A program made the position numbers and the translations under genes. The notes below the pieces were generated by a model that worked only from the letters and a program-made list of their open reading frames with translations, did not search any database and had not been told where the DNA came from. From Bosea sp. BIWAKO-01 (lineage in GTDB: Bacteria > Pseudomonadota > Alphaproteobacteria > Rhizobiales > Beijerinckiaceae): 64,000 nt of DNA. Shown piece by piece: positions 26,722-35,365 of the stretch (position 1 is the stretch's first letter; each line of letters begins with the position of its first letter). The stretch spans positions 6,102,501-6,166,500 of the forward strand of contig NZ_BCQA01000001.1 of the NCBI RefSeq assembly GCF_001748145.1. Reading direction: 5' to 3'.

Positions 26722-27344
26722 GTCAGGAACCCGACTTCGACACGCAGCACGCCGTTGCCGTCATAGCAGTAGACGCCCCGGTTGGTGATTTCGACGCGTT
26801 CGCCGCTCGCTCCGGAGCGGATGATCATCGCGCCGTTCAGCACCCATCTGCCGCCGCCGATATAGCTGAACACGGCCTGCGCGGTGCCGGCATCGGTGAA
26901 ATAGAACTGGTTGGCGGTAAAGCCGATGGCCGAGCCGCCGCCGCTCAGCGCCATGGCCTGCATCCCCGCATAGGCGTCGCCCGCGGTGAGATACCAGCCA
27001 TAGGCCGCGGTCGCCCCGCTGGGCGCCGCCTTGGCGGCGAGGTAGACTTGGCCCGACGCCGTTGCGGCATTCGTCTTGGCTTCGACCGTGGTCATCGTGC
27101 TCGCGAGCGCGGTATCGGCGGTCGCCCTTGTCGCCGCCTCGGTCTCGACCGCAGCCGAGACGCTGCCGACCGCGTCGGTGACGAGGTTCAGCCGGGTATT
27201 CGTGCTTGCGACATTCGATTGCATCCAGGCGGTCTGGGCGATCTCCTGCTGCATCTGCTCGATCGTCGGATGGCCGTTCGTCTCGACGCGCGGCACGCTT
27301 TCGGGCAGCGGCGCGGGAATGGTCAGCGGGTCGAAATCGGCCAT
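26718..27344 (-). CDS. phage tail-tip or fibre protein
   Basis: A 208-residue protein starting MADFDPLTIPAPLPESVPRV. The first third is a predicted coiled coil of alanine/threonine-rich heptads (VSAAVETEAATRATADTALA). The rest is a beta-rich part with SAIGFTANQFYFTDAGT and YIGGGRWVLNGAMIIRSG, a pattern common in the C-terminal modules of lambda J-like tail-tip and fibre proteins. The ATG overlaps the stop of the gp10-like gene. It probably sits at the virion tail tip and contacts the host. The exact role is inferred from position. Confidence 0.65.
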   Translation of the reverse strand: MADFDPLTIPAPLPESVPRVETNGHPTIEQMQQEIAQTAWMQSNVASTNTRLNLVTDAVGSVSAAVETEAATRATADTALASTMTTVEAKTNAATASGQVYLAAKAAPSGATAAYGWYLTAGDAYAGMQAMALSGGGSAIGFTANQFYFTDAGTAQAVFSYIGGGRWVLNGAMIIRSGASGERVEITNRGVYCYDGNGVLRVEVGFLT

Positions 27345-28720
27345 CAGCTCAGCCTCGCATCGAGGCGCTCGACCGAGGCGCCGCTGAATGAGAAATCCGC
27401 CTCCCCGCTCCAACGGAAGCGGACGATCAGGCCATGCTGGGTGGAGAGCCCGGTATTGGAGACGCAGAGCGGCCAGCGATCGGCTCGGGCCAACGAACGC
27501 TGCAGCTCGGCCGACCAGGTCTTGCCGCCATCATGGCTCCAGGAGACATGGATCGTCAGATCGGCTTCTGTAAAATCCGCGAGCAGGCTCGTCGCCACCC
27601 GCACCGGAAAGGCCTTCAGCGGCCCGGACTGGATGAAGCCGCCGAGATCGGCGCCATTCTCCTTCAGCACATCGGACAGCCCCAGCAGATCGCCGCTCAG
27701 CCTGTCGCCAAAGACCCAGCGATCGCCGGAATAGATCGAGCGCGAGGCCCGCCAGCGCGTGGCGCCCGTGCTCTGGCGCTCGTTCCAGGCATTGGCCGCG
27801 ACATCGAGCACCCAGGTGCCGGCGTCGCTGGAAACGGCGAAATAGGGCCTGCCGTCATCGACGAAGACCAGCGCCTCGATGGTTGCGACGCTCGAGGCCG
27901 CGATGAAGCGGTCGACATCGGCGGTCGAGACCGTCTCGGCGCGAAAGCCGCTCAAGGCCTTCACCGTCTTGTCGGAGGCGACGAAATAGAGCGGGTGGTT
28001 CCAGGCCTCCTCATGGCCGGCGATCGCCATGGTGGTGAGCAGCCCGACCGGCGGCACGGTCGGCGCGCGCTGCAGCGGGAACGGCGAGGTTCCGACATTC
28101 TGATAGGGCTCGATCGTGCTGCCGCCAAGCGCATAGGCCAGGCTGCCCGAAACCACGACGCGGCGCAGGCCGTCGGCCCGCGCTTCGGCCGAGGTGAAGG
28201 AGAGCGCATTCACCGCCGTGCTGTTCAACTCGCTCGCGAAGAACCTGCCATCCGGATTCGAGAACAGGAAGTAACCCCCGAGAAAATCGACGGAATTCAC
28301 CGTCGTCGGCAGGTCCGCATCGGGATAGGCGCTGACCGTGGTCGCACTCAGGATGAAGGCCCCGCCGCTCTCGCGCACCGCGACGACATCCGGCGCGGAC
28401 GCACCCGCAGCGACCTTGTTGTTGCGCGCCAGCGTGACGCCGTCACTGCCGGGAACCGTGCCTGAAAGCGTCGTCACAACCGCCCCGGAGACGGTCGTGA
28501 CCGCCCCCTCCCAGACGATATAGATGACGCCGTTCACATCCAGCATGCCGCGAATGCCGGATTTGCCGGTCGCAGCGAGCCGCGCCAGGCCCGGCACGCG
28601 GCGGACATAGGAGCGGCCGCCCTCGGTCACGGAATAGCAGTTCATGTAGCGGCCTTCGCCCTCGCCCGGCCGTGCGCCCGGCGCCGAGGATTGCGGGAAA
28701 GGCAGGGGTTGCGGCGCCAT
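27344..28720 (-). CDS. P22 gp10-like packaged-DNA stabilisation protein
   Basis: A 458-residue beta-propeller-like protein, close in length to P22 gp10 (472 residues), one of the tail-hub proteins that plug the portal after DNA packaging. Characteristic parts are RYMNCYSVTEGGRSYVRRVP near the start, IRGMLDVNGVIYIVWEG, FLGGYFLFSNPDGRFFASEL, and the C-terminal VSWSHDGGKTWSAELQRSLA. Position also fits: it follows coat and gp4-like genes as in P22. Both ends overlap neighbours in ATGA junctions. A longer open frame upstream in the same phase is a shadow of the coat and gp4 genes. Confidence 0.85.
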   Translation of the reverse strand: MAPQPLPFPQSSAPGARPGEGEGRYMNCYSVTEGGRSYVRRVPGLARLAATGKSGIRGMLDVNGVIYIVWEGAVTTVSGAVVTTLSGTVPGSDGVTLARNNKVAAGASAPDVVAVRESGGAFILSATTVSAYPDADLPTTVNSVDFLGGYFLFSNPDGRFFASELNSTAVNALSFTSAEARADGLRRVVVSGSLAYALGGSTIEPYQNVGTSPFPLQRAPTVPPVGLLTTMAIAGHEEAWNHPLYFVASDKTVKALSGFRAETVSTADVDRFIAASSVATIEALVFVDDGRPYFAVSSDAGTWVLDVAANAWNERQSTGATRWRASRSIYSGDRWVFGDRLSGDLLGLSDVLKENGADLGGFIQSGPLKAFPVRVATSLLADFTEADLTIHVSWSHDGGKTWSAELQRSLARADRWPLCVSNTGLSTQHGLIVRFRWSGEADFSFSGASVERLDARLS

Positions 28721-29100
28721 CAGATCTGCCCCGTCAGGGAGCGCGGGTGGCGCCGGCGCAGGCCCGGATCGACGGTCAGAAGCGCGCCCGTGCCGGTGCC
28801 GATGCGCTGGACCAGCCGCAACTCCTCCTCCGCCGCCTGTCGCGCCGCAAAATCGCGCGGCCGCCCGAATTTCGGGCCGCAAACCTGCGCGAGATAGGCG
28901 ACCAGCGGATCGAAGGCCTCGTCTGCGATCGCGCCGGCATCGGCGATATAGATCACGTTCTTCCGCGCCAGCAGGGCAAGCGCCGGCTCGATCCGCTGCT
29001 CGACCCAGGCTGTGTCCTCGGCATTGGGCGCTTGCCCGGAGGCAAGCGAGAACAGCTCGCCCAGCACCTCGCGGACGAGATCGGCTTTGGTCTGGCTCAT
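28720..29100 (-). CDS. P22 gp4-like head-completion / tail accessory protein
   Basis: A 126-residue, mostly helical protein beginning MSQTKADLVREVLGELFSLA and continuing EDTAWVEQRIEPALALLARK, ending in a basic tail. P22 gp4 (166 residues) is the first tail factor added to the portal ring. The present protein is shorter, but it sits in the gp4 position, between coat and gp10. A GAGG site lies 8 bases before the ATG, and its stop overlaps the gp10-like start. The assignment is based on order and general form rather than on diagnostic residues. Confidence 0.65.
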   Translation of the reverse strand: MSQTKADLVREVLGELFSLASGQAPNAEDTAWVEQRIEPALALLARKNVIYIADAGAIADEAFDPLVAYLAQVCGPKFGRPRDFAARQAAEEELRLVQRIGTGTGALLTVDPGLRRRHPRSLTGQI

Positions 29101-29118
29101 GATGCGCCCTCGGAATGG

Positions 29119-29146
29119 AAAAGGGGCGGCCCGTGCGAGCCGCCCC
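29119..29146 (-). terminator. rho-independent terminator after the coat gene
   Basis: On the minus strand an 8-base perfect stem (GGGGCGGC / GCCGCCCC) with an 8-base loop is followed by TTTT. It lies between the coat stop and the gp4-like start, so it would reduce tail-gene transcription relative to coat. Confidence 0.75.
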
Positions 29147-29172
29147 TGTCGTTGTCGTGATGCTGTTGAGGC

Positions 29173-30432
29173 TCAGGCGGTGCCGTTCAGGCGGACCGCG
29201 AGGTTCGGCCGCACCGGGGTCACGCCGTAGAGCACGTCGAAGCGCCAGGTGCTGATATCGTCGGTGATGCCGTAGCCGGAGACGACGCGCACCGAGATGC
29301 CATCCTCGTTGATCCGCGCCTTGAAGGCCGCGCCCTCCGGCATCTCCATCGGCACGACCGCGAGATGGAAGGCGTCCTTGTGGAAGATCATCGGCTGGCG
29401 ATAGCCGGTGCCGCCGGTGCCGAGCACGGTAATCGGCGCATTGTCGGCAGGCGCCGCGCTCACCGTCTTGTAGGGGCCCGACGTGATGATCGGCGGCGAG
29501 ATCGTCAGCGCCGCCGGGCCGGTCGAGGCGCCGGAATCCGCGTCGGCCCTGACCACGAACTGGCGCAGGAAGGGCAGCACGTCGCCATCGACCGGGTTGA
29601 CCGCATAGACGCCGGCAATGGTGAAGACGTCGCCGCCCCGGAGGATGCCGGTGGTGGAATTCGTCCATCCATCGGTGTTCAGGGTCTGGGTATAGCTCGC
29701 CTTGGAGGCCGCATAGGTCACGGCCTGGCCGGCGCCCTGGACCAGCGGCGTACCGGTAGCGACACCGACGACATGCGTCTTGACGTTCTGCGACATGTAG
29801 ACGTCGGACCCATCCAGCATCGGCAGCTTGGCCTTCTGCAGGGCGTTCCGCGCCACCGTCGCGTCATGGTAGTTGTTGAAGGCGCCCTTCAGGCCGGCGT
29901 CATCGGCGGGGCTGAGCAGGCCGTAGCGCGCATCCATCGGCACGGCGAGCTCGTTCAGGCGCTCGGTGCCCTTGAGATAGTCGGGATAGGCGTCGATCGT
30001 CAGGCCGGGCGTGCCGACATAGTTCGGGACATGGCGATAGAGCCCGGCGAGATCGGAATCGATCCGGTTGGCGAAGGCATGCATCAGCGGCTTGATCTTC
30101 TCCTCGCCGATGCGCCTTGCGCCCTTGGGGCCCGAGAGGAACAGGGTCAGCTCCTTCGAGGTGAAGGACAGGCCCTTGTTCAGCTGGGTGTCGACGACGA
30201 CATCCATCGTCGCCTCCTCGGCCTCGGCGACCGAGAGCGTCGCGCCCTCGCCCGGGATGAAGTTTTCGGGGCGCTTGACGCGCACCTTGTCGCCCTTCTT
30301 CCAGCCGTCGATATCGGAGGCGAACTCGCCCTCATGGACGCGGGAGACGAGATTGCCGAGCACCAGCGCGTTCTTGAGCTGGTACTGCGCTTCCCGGACG
30401 ATGATGTCCTGGACCTTCAGATCATTGGCCAT
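29173..30432 (-). CDS. P22-type major coat protein
   Basis: A 419-residue protein near the length of P22 gp5 (430). It starts MANDLKVQDIIVREAQYQLK, then GDKVRVKRPENFIPGEGATL and the N-arm/E-loop-like region. Later come the HK97-fold spine helix region (EKIKPLMHAFANRIDSDLAG), an insertion-domain-like part (GGDVFTIAGVYAVNPVDG) and the C-terminal ITDDISTWRFDVLYGVTPVR. An AAGGA site stands 10 bases before the ATG. It is followed by a strong terminator. The protein forms the procapsid shell with the scaffold encoded just upstream. Confidence 0.85.
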   Translation of the reverse strand: MANDLKVQDIIVREAQYQLKNALVLGNLVSRVHEGEFASDIDGWKKGDKVRVKRPENFIPGEGATLSVAEAEEATMDVVVDTQLNKGLSFTSKELTLFLSGPKGARRIGEEKIKPLMHAFANRIDSDLAGLYRHVPNYVGTPGLTIDAYPDYLKGTERLNELAVPMDARYGLLSPADDAGLKGAFNNYHDATVARNALQKAKLPMLDGSDVYMSQNVKTHVVGVATGTPLVQGAGQAVTYAASKASYTQTLNTDGWTNSTTGILRGGDVFTIAGVYAVNPVDGDVLPFLRQFVVRADADSGASTGPAALTISPPIITSGPYKTVSAAPADNAPITVLGTGGTGYRQPMIFHKDAFHLAVVPMEMPEGAAFKARINEDGISVRVVSGYGITDDISTWRFDVLYGVTPVRPNLAVRLNGTA

Positions 30433-30444
30433 TGCGGCTTTTCC

Positions 30445-31305
30445 TTATGAATTGCGCCAGCGCTCGTAGTCGCTCATCGACGTGCCGAGGCGGATTGCGG
30501 GGGAAGCGCTGCCCCGGACCGCCGAAAGCGGAGGGCCAGCGCGCGTGGCATTGTTGCGGGGGAGCAGAACCCGCCCCTCGATGCGGCCGATCTCGCGCGC
30601 CGCCTCGAGCGGAGACATCGCGTTGATGCGGGCGCAAAGCTTGGGGTTCTGCGCGAGGTTATAGGCGACCAGCGGGGCCTTATCGCCGGCATCGAGGATG
30701 AGACGCTTGACCAGGTCGGTGGTCATGAAACTCGGCGAGGTCACGACCGTCTTGAAGTCGGGGATCGATTTCGCTACCTCCTCGCAATGGTCGACATAAT
30801 CGTCGAGCATCTCGGAGACGCGGGCCTGTTCGGCGTGGTGATGCTGCTCCACGCTTTCCAGCACCTGCCGCGAGACCTGCCGCCTGTCGGCCTCATAGGC
30901 GGTCATGGCGCGCTCATAGGCGAACCAGTCCCCGCCATAATCGGCCTCGCGCGGCGGCTCTCCGACCTTGCGGGCGACCGCGGCCTCGAAACCGGCCTGA
31001 TCCTGTACGGCTGCAGCAGCCGACCCGGATTTCAGCGCGGCAAGCTCTGCCTGCAATCGCTCGTTCTGCCGTCTCAGGCGCTCGGACCGCGATTTCTTGC
31101 GCGGCCGGTTCTGGTCGCCGTTCTCTGGCCCCTCCTGGCCCTCCTGGCCCTCGTCGTCATCGCCCTCGCCTGCCTCGCCTTCCGGCAGGGCCGTCTCGGT
31201 CGCTTGCGTCTCGGGCGCCGCCCCTGGAAGGGCAGCCTTGTCCCAGGTCTCCGACAGCGCGCCGTCCGCGGCCTCCGGGCCAGCCTGGTTGAAATCCTCG
31301 CTCAT
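30445..31305 (-). CDS. phage scaffold-like protein
   Basis: A 286-residue, highly charged, mostly helical protein. Residues 30-75 are very acidic, then basic (KKSRSERLRRQNERLQAELA). A long helical middle follows (AYEADRRQVSRQVLESVEQH), and the C-terminal third includes PLEAAREIGRIEGRVLLPRN. Acidic helical proteins directly upstream of the coat gene are scaffolds in P22-like phages, where gp8 (303 residues) guides coat assembly. The gap to coat is 12 bases. A terminator-like hairpin lies 13 bases upstream of its start. Confidence 0.75.
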   Translation of the reverse strand: MSEDFNQAGPEAADGALSETWDKAALPGAAPETQATETALPEGEAGEGDDDEGQEGQEGPENGDQNRPRKKSRSERLRRQNERLQAELAALKSGSAAAAVQDQAGFEAAVARKVGEPPREADYGGDWFAYERAMTAYEADRRQVSRQVLESVEQHHHAEQARVSEMLDDYVDHCEEVAKSIPDFKTVVTSPSFMTTDLVKRLILDAGDKAPLVAYNLAQNPKLCARINAMSPLEAAREIGRIEGRVLLPRNNATRAGPPLSAVRGSASPAIRLGTSMSDYERWRNS

Positions 31306-31317
31306 GCTCTGCTCATG

Positions 31318-31343
31318 AAAAAAGCCGCCCGGTCAGGGGCGGC
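31318..31343 (-). terminator. rho-independent terminator upstream of the scaffold gene
   Basis: On the minus strand GCCGCCC(C) pairs with GGGCGGC around a 5-6 base loop and is followed by six T. It lies immediately before the scaffold start. In an intact phage it would follow the portal gene. Here it forms the last recognisable phage element before the bacterial-type block. Confidence 0.75.
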
Positions 31344-31470
31344 GCGGTCATCGCAGCGGCCTCCGCCTCACGCGAAGGCCTGCCCGAAGCGGTGGGAACG
31401 GCGGGCGTTGGCCCCGCAGCTCAGGAATGGAAAGGCCGCCGGCCAAACCGGACGAGGCGGAGCCGTCTCA

Positions 31471-31535
31471 TCCACTCGGTCGTTGCGGCAGGGTCCTCAA
31501 AGTGTTCAGCTGATCGCTCACGAGGGAGACGCAGC
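31471..31535. repeat. 65-base repeat, copy 1, upstream of a small gene
   Basis: This stretch matches 36190-36254 at about 54 of 65 positions in the same orientation, by eye. It starts TCC, then CGGTCGTTGCGG, contains CCTCAAA and CGCTCACG, and ends at a GAGGGAGACGCAGC ribosome-binding region. Its position directly before the ATG at 31537 suggests it is the 5' leader of a gene that exists or existed in two copies. Confidence 0.7.
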
Positions 31536-31536
31536 G

Positions 31537-31785
31537 ATGCACGAAGATGACGCTGACATCCTGGCAGACCTGAGCAGCAGCCAGATCCTGATCGTCACAA
31601 CCCTGATCGACCTGTTGATCGACAAGGGCCTTGTTCAACGCGGCGAGGTCGTGGCCCGCTACGACCAGCTCCTGGCGAATGCCAAGGGCAACGCGGCCAG
31701 CATCTCGGTGCTTCAGCCGATCGTCAGCGTGCTGAGCTATCTGGCCCATGACGACACGCGCGGGCTCTCGAAACCGTCCCATTGA
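31537..31785 (+). CDS. small hypothetical protein
   Basis: An 82-residue acidic, helical protein (MHEDDADILADLSSSQILIV, then TLIDLLIDKGLVQRGEVVAR, then ISVLQPIVSVLSYLAHDDTR). A GAGGGAGA site lies about 9 bases before the ATG. The leader is duplicated at 36190-36254 and the last 21 bases up to 31787 recur exactly at 37021-37041, so this gene has a decayed or replaced relative 5 kb away. It is the first bacterial-type gene next to the scaffold terminator. No family was recognised. Confidence 0.6.
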   Translation: MHEDDADILADLSSSQILIVTTLIDLLIDKGLVQRGEVVARYDQLLANAKGNAASISVLQPIVSVLSYLAHDDTRGLSKPSH

Positions 31786-32076
31786 GCGACGCGCGCGAGC
31801 TGCGGCAGCTCTGGTCTCCCGGGGCGAGATGCCAGAGACTTGGCAGGCGCTCGCGCGCCAGCGCGGACATCGGCCAGCCAGGCCGTCACCCCCCGGACTT
31901 TCGGGGCTTCCGTGCAGTCTGCAGGCATGGCTCGTAGCGAACAGACCGCCCCACTTGGTCGCAATCGGTCCAACCCTGGCGTCACTGTCAGCTAGCCGCT
32001 GGTCAGCTCGCGGCCCGTGGCGCTCGCCGCATTGCACGCTATAAGTGCGGCCCCATTCGTCGGCAGGGATCACGAG

Positions 32077-32790
32077 ATGCAGATTGGTTTGGTTCTCTTT
32101 CCAAAATTGACGCAACTCGACCTGACGGGCCCGGCCGAGGTGTTTTACCGCATGCCCGGGGCCACGGTGCATCTGCTTTGGAAGACGACGGAGCCGGTTA
32201 CCTCCGACCGTGGACTGTCGATTCTGCCGACGATGCGCTTTGACGATTGCCCCGCGCTCGATCTGATCTGCGTGCCCGGCGGCCCCGGCCAGATCGATCT
32301 GATGAGCGACGAGGAGACCCTTGGCTTTCTCAGGCGGATCGCAGCCGGCTGTCAGCTGGTGACCTCGGTCTGCACCGGTTCACTGGTGCTCGGTGCTGCA
32401 GGCCTGCTCGATGGCTACAGGGCGACCTCGCACTGGTCCTCGATCGACCAGCTTGCCTTGCTGGGCGCCATCCCGGTCGCGGAGCGTGTCGTGAAGGACC
32501 GCAACCGCATCACCGGCGCGGGCGTCACGTCGGGAATCGATTTTGCGCTCACCGTCGTCGCCGATCTCCTGGGAGAGGATATCGCCCGGGAGATCCAGCT
32601 GCAGATGGAATATGACCCAAAGCCCCCCTTCGACGGCGGATCGCCGCGTTCGGCCTCAGCCGCGCTGGTCGAGGCAACGCGCCAGAAGATCGCGCCCTTC
32701 ATCGACCGGCGGCGGTTAGCGACCGAACAGGCCGCCGCCCGCCTGCGCGAGAGAGCGGAGGGTTCCGCTGACCACGTCATCGGGACATAG
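32077..32790 (+). CDS. DJ-1/PfpI-family protein, isonitrile hydratase-like
   Basis: About 237 residues of the glutamine amidotransferase-like DJ-1/PfpI fold. The start MQIGLVLFPKLTQLDLTGPA is typical of isonitrile hydratase and of the amidase domain of GATase-like AraC regulators. The nucleophile elbow is TSVCTGSLVLGAAGLLDG with the active cysteine, followed by ATSHWSSIDQL. Isonitrile hydratases turn isonitriles into N-formamides; homologues have other or no known activity. No DNA-binding domain is attached, although the C-terminus extends about 40 residues. ATG 32077 follows an AGGGA site. Confidence 0.85.
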   Translation: MQIGLVLFPKLTQLDLTGPAEVFYRMPGATVHLLWKTTEPVTSDRGLSILPTMRFDDCPALDLICVPGGPGQIDLMSDEETLGFLRRIAAGCQLVTSVCTGSLVLGAAGLLDGYRATSHWSSIDQLALLGAIPVAERVVKDRNRITGAGVTSGIDFALTVVADLLGEDIAREIQLQMEYDPKPPFDGGSPRSASAALVEATRQKIAPFIDRRRLATEQAAARLRERAEGSADHVIGT

Positions 32791-32815
32791 GCTGCGGCGG
32801 GCGCCGTGTTTCCTC

Positions 32816-32965
32816 TTAGTCGTCCCTTATGCCAAGCATCCGGTGCCAGATACGCCAGGCAGCATCGCAGACGTAGCTCGCCATGATGAGGACGCCGATA
32901 GCCGTAATGGCGAGCAGACCGAGCCAGATAGGGTTTTCGAGAAACTCATTCCAAAGCTGGCGCAT
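32816..32965 (-). CDS. small single-pass membrane protein
   Basis: A 49-residue peptide, MRQLWNEFLENPIWLGLLAI and onward, with one membrane helix (IWLGLLAITAIGVLIMASYV) and a tryptophan/arginine-rich C-terminal tail. It has only a weak ribosome binding site. It lies among other small minus-strand genes, several of which encode membrane peptides. No known function. Confidence 0.5.
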   Translation of the reverse strand: MRQLWNEFLENPIWLGLLAITAIGVLIMASYVCDAAWRIWHRMLGIRDD

Positions 32966-33172
32966 CGGCGTCAGCCTGCAGCGAGATTGCAGACAATACC
33001 ATCGTGACTTGGGCACCGTCCGCGTTTCCGGCCCACTGAGCCCCTCATCGCACCAAGCGCCTGCCCCCTGCTGCCAACGCGATCTTTGACCCGCGCTTCT
33101 TCGAACTCGAAACGCACCAGGCGCTTCAGCTCCGCGCATCGCCTTCAAGGCCGTTGCGGGTGATCACCAACG

Positions 33173-33451
33173 TCAACCTTCACGCCGGGCACCGTCTCGC
33201 TCCAAGGCCCTGCGCTGAAGCCATCGCGCTATCATGATCTGGGTCGTAGTCCCGATACCCAAAATCAGAATGGCGCAGATCCAAACTGAAAACGTTACGA
33301 CGTCTATAGCCAAATAGACCAGAAACAAGAGTATTGGCAGATTCAGCAACCAAGCGACGGCGCTGTATTTCTCATCATGCCGGGTAAACCGTCCAACCGC
33401 GTCATCTATGCGCTTCAGGGGGTGAACGCTTTTGATGTTATCTTCCGACAT
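33173..33451 (-). CDS. small two-helix membrane protein
   Basis: A 92-residue protein with a charged N-terminus (MSEDNIKSVHPLKRIDDAVG). Two adjacent membrane helices follow (WLLNLPILLFLVYLAIDVVT and VWICAILILGIGTTTQIMIA), then a basic tail (RRALERDGARREG). The composition is that of a real membrane protein and its DNA is less GC-rich than the chromosome around it. No family was recognised. Confidence 0.6.
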   Translation of the reverse strand: MSEDNIKSVHPLKRIDDAVGRFTRHDEKYSAVAWLLNLPILLFLVYLAIDVVTFSVWICAILILGIGTTTQIMIARWLQRRALERDGARREG

Positions 33452-33604
33452 TTCCCACCCCTGCCGAGACCATCGAGGAATCTACAACAGGCTGATGGCT
33501 GCCGCGTTAATCCGATCGATAAAGCGTCCGCTACTCCTGCCGCTCGAAAATCGGCGTCTTCGGCGCGGGCGGATGTCACAGGGGCGCTCCTGCGGCTGGA
33601 ACGC

Positions 33605-33934
33605 TCAGCGCTTTTCCGGGCTTTGCAAGCGCATCTCGATGACCTTCACGGCGAGGCGGTCGACATAATACTTCTCGACCGTCTCGACATATTGCTCCGC
33701 AAAGGACTCGCCATCCTGCATCGCCACGGCCTGTGCGGCCTGTTTCCGTTCAGGCGCGCAGGCGAGTGCTGCCAGGCGTGCGACCACCAGCGCGCTTTCC
33801 GTGCTCTTGGCATATCGCGCCGCTGTCGCATCCGCGCAGGCGCGCCATTTATCGACCGCCTGTTTCGCATCCTGCTGCGCAGCAGCCATCGTGGCGATCA
33901 GGCATCCGGCAGCGGCGAGGACGTGCTGGCGCAT
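33605..33934 (-). CDS. small exported hypothetical protein
   Basis: About 109 residues: signal peptide MRQHVLAAAGCLIATMAAAQ, then a helical domain (KQAVDKWRACADATAARYAK, then ALAC, then ESFAEQYVETVEKYYVDRLA). Two cysteines could pair in the periplasm. An upstream in-frame start at 33973 is less likely because it would bury the signal peptide. Function unknown. Confidence 0.62.
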   Translation of the reverse strand: MRQHVLAAAGCLIATMAAAQQDAKQAVDKWRACADATAARYAKSTESALVVARLAALACAPERKQAAQAVAMQDGESFAEQYVETVEKYYVDRLAVKVIEMRLQSPEKR

Positions 33935-34090
33935 CGCAAAACTCCCAGCCAATCGGTTTCTGGCTTTAGCCAAAGGCGGCGGGACTGACCGGCCGCAGCG
34001 TCAGGTTGCACCTGTGTCGCCCGTCTTTCAAGGCGGGACTGGCCGGCCACGCGAAGCGGCAGGGCATGGCGGCCGGAGCGCCGCCGCCCC

Positions 34091-34321
34091 TCAGCGCTCC
34101 CGGCGCGCAATCTCCCGGGCCACATCCAGCCACAGCTTCGTGGCCCGCTTGTCACCGCGCTGCCGGGCAAGCAAGGCGATCTGCTGCGCGGTCTCGAAGG
34201 CGGAAGGGCCTGCCCGCTTGATCAGCGCGCCGGCTTCCTGCCTGACCAGCTGATGGCGATCAAGCAGGTACTCACCGGCGAACGACGCGATCACCTGCAA
34301 GAACTGAAAGGGACCGAACAT
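34091..34321 (-). CDS. small helical hypothetical protein
   Basis: A 76-residue protein, MFGPFQFLQVIASFAGEYLL and so on, ending KLWLDVAREIARRER. It is amphipathic and probably fully helical. No signal peptide, cysteine cluster or known domain was seen. It belongs to the run of small minus-strand genes in the block between scaffold and portal. Confidence 0.55.
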   Translation of the reverse strand: MFGPFQFLQVIASFAGEYLLDRHQLVRQEAGALIKRAGPSAFETAQQIALLARQRGDKRATKLWLDVAREIARRER

Positions 34322-34452
34322 CGCTGAGCCTGAGCCGGGAGTAGTGCCTCAAGGGGCCATATTCCGGTGAGACCTGCAAGAACATCTGATGGCAGGCGCA
34401 GCGCCATTTGCACGCGAAAACCCGCTGGAGCGGGGCCGCCGTCAGGACCGCA

Positions 34453-34638
34453 TCAGAACTTCAGCCCGTCACGCTGGGGGCGTCGAGGGTCCACGGTAAG
34501 ATACAAGATCGTCGCGATCGCGATGATGATCACGATGCCCCACCAGCCTCCAACGGTGGTGAGCAAGACCAGCGCTATCGCCAGCTTGAGCGCGGCAATG
34601 GCCGCCCATCTCACCACGGTCGCCAGAACGCCCTTCAT
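34453..34638 (-). CDS. small membrane protein
   Basis: A 61-residue peptide, MKGVLATVVRWAAIAALKLA, with two close membrane segments (AIAALKLAIALVLLTTVGGW and GIVIIIAIATILYL) and a polar end (VDPRRPQRDGLKF). It starts 4 bases after the stop of the GNAT gene upstream, so the two are likely one transcription unit. Function unknown. Confidence 0.58.
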   Translation of the reverse strand: MKGVLATVVRWAAIAALKLAIALVLLTTVGGWWGIVIIIAIATILYLTVDPRRPQRDGLKF

Positions 34639-34642
34639 CTCT

Positions 34643-35095
34643 TCAGCCCAGGCTCCGCTCCATGACGATGGTGCGTTCCTCGCCATGATAGCTGTCGCGA
34701 ACCGCCGTGAAGCCGAGCCTGGCATAAAATGGCTCCGCGGTGACGGAGGACGGAACGGCCAGGACCGCGACGCCCCTGTCGCGGGTCGTCTGTTCGATCT
34801 GAGCCATCAGACGCTTGCTGACACCCTGGCCTTGAAGGTCAGGGCGCACGAAGACGCTCCGTACCACCCGCCCATCCAGGCTTGCCGTGCCGACAAGCTC
34901 TCCTGCGGCCATGGCAACGAACACGGTGCGCCTGGCCAGCAACTCCGCCACGGCAGCGGGGCCAAAGCTTCGTTCCACCCGCTCGATGACGTCGCGAGAG
35001 TAGTCCCTGGCATTGGTCTCGCGCAGCGCGGCGAGGATCACCGCGCTGATTGCCTCAGCGTCGTCCGGCCGCGCAGGGCGAATATGGATGCTCAT
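34643..35095 (-). CDS. GNAT-family N-acetyltransferase
   Basis: A 150-residue acetyltransferase. MSIHIRPARPDDAEAISAVI is the usual GNAT start, VRSVFVRPDLQGQGVSKRLM is the acetyl-CoA pyrophosphate-binding motif A with the Q/RxxGxG/A signature, and AEPFYARLGFTAV is motif B. The ATG at 35095 fits family length; an upstream in-frame start at 35179 adds an atypical tail. It is coupled to a small membrane protein gene. The acceptor substrate is unknown. Confidence 0.87.
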   Translation of the reverse strand: MSIHIRPARPDDAEAISAVILAALRETNARDYSRDVIERVERSFGPAAVAELLARRTVFVAMAAGELVGTASLDGRVVRSVFVRPDLQGQGVSKRLMAQIEQTTRDRGVAVLAVPSSVTAEPFYARLGFTAVRDSYHGEERTIVMERSLG

Positions 35096-35365
35096 CGCTC
35101 GCCTCTCCGAACACTGGAAGGCCAGACCTACCAGCCGATCCGGCTTGCGGCCAACGTCCCCTTTCGACAACTGGCCCAAGCGCCCTCGCCGCCCGCTGGA
35201 CGGAGGCCCGACTCATGATAATCAGACACCAAGGCCTGCGCAGCCTGCCGCTCGCTCCCGTCCGGGAAAGGTGAAAGCGCAACCGGCCTTTCGGCTTGCC
35301 CCTTCTGGGTGGTGTGTCAGCAATGCGAGCCCTGACCTGTCGTTCCGCCCGGAAAGGCTTGAACA

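Noticed and set aside
28721..29668. Upstream extension of the gp10-like frame
   Set aside because: The extension overlaps coat and gp4-like genes in another frame and has no phage-protein character; ATG 28720 with ATGA overlap is the natural start.
31468..32172. 234-residue minus-strand frame opposite the small gene at 31537
   Set aside because: No family character and it is antisense to a gene with a good ribosome binding site.
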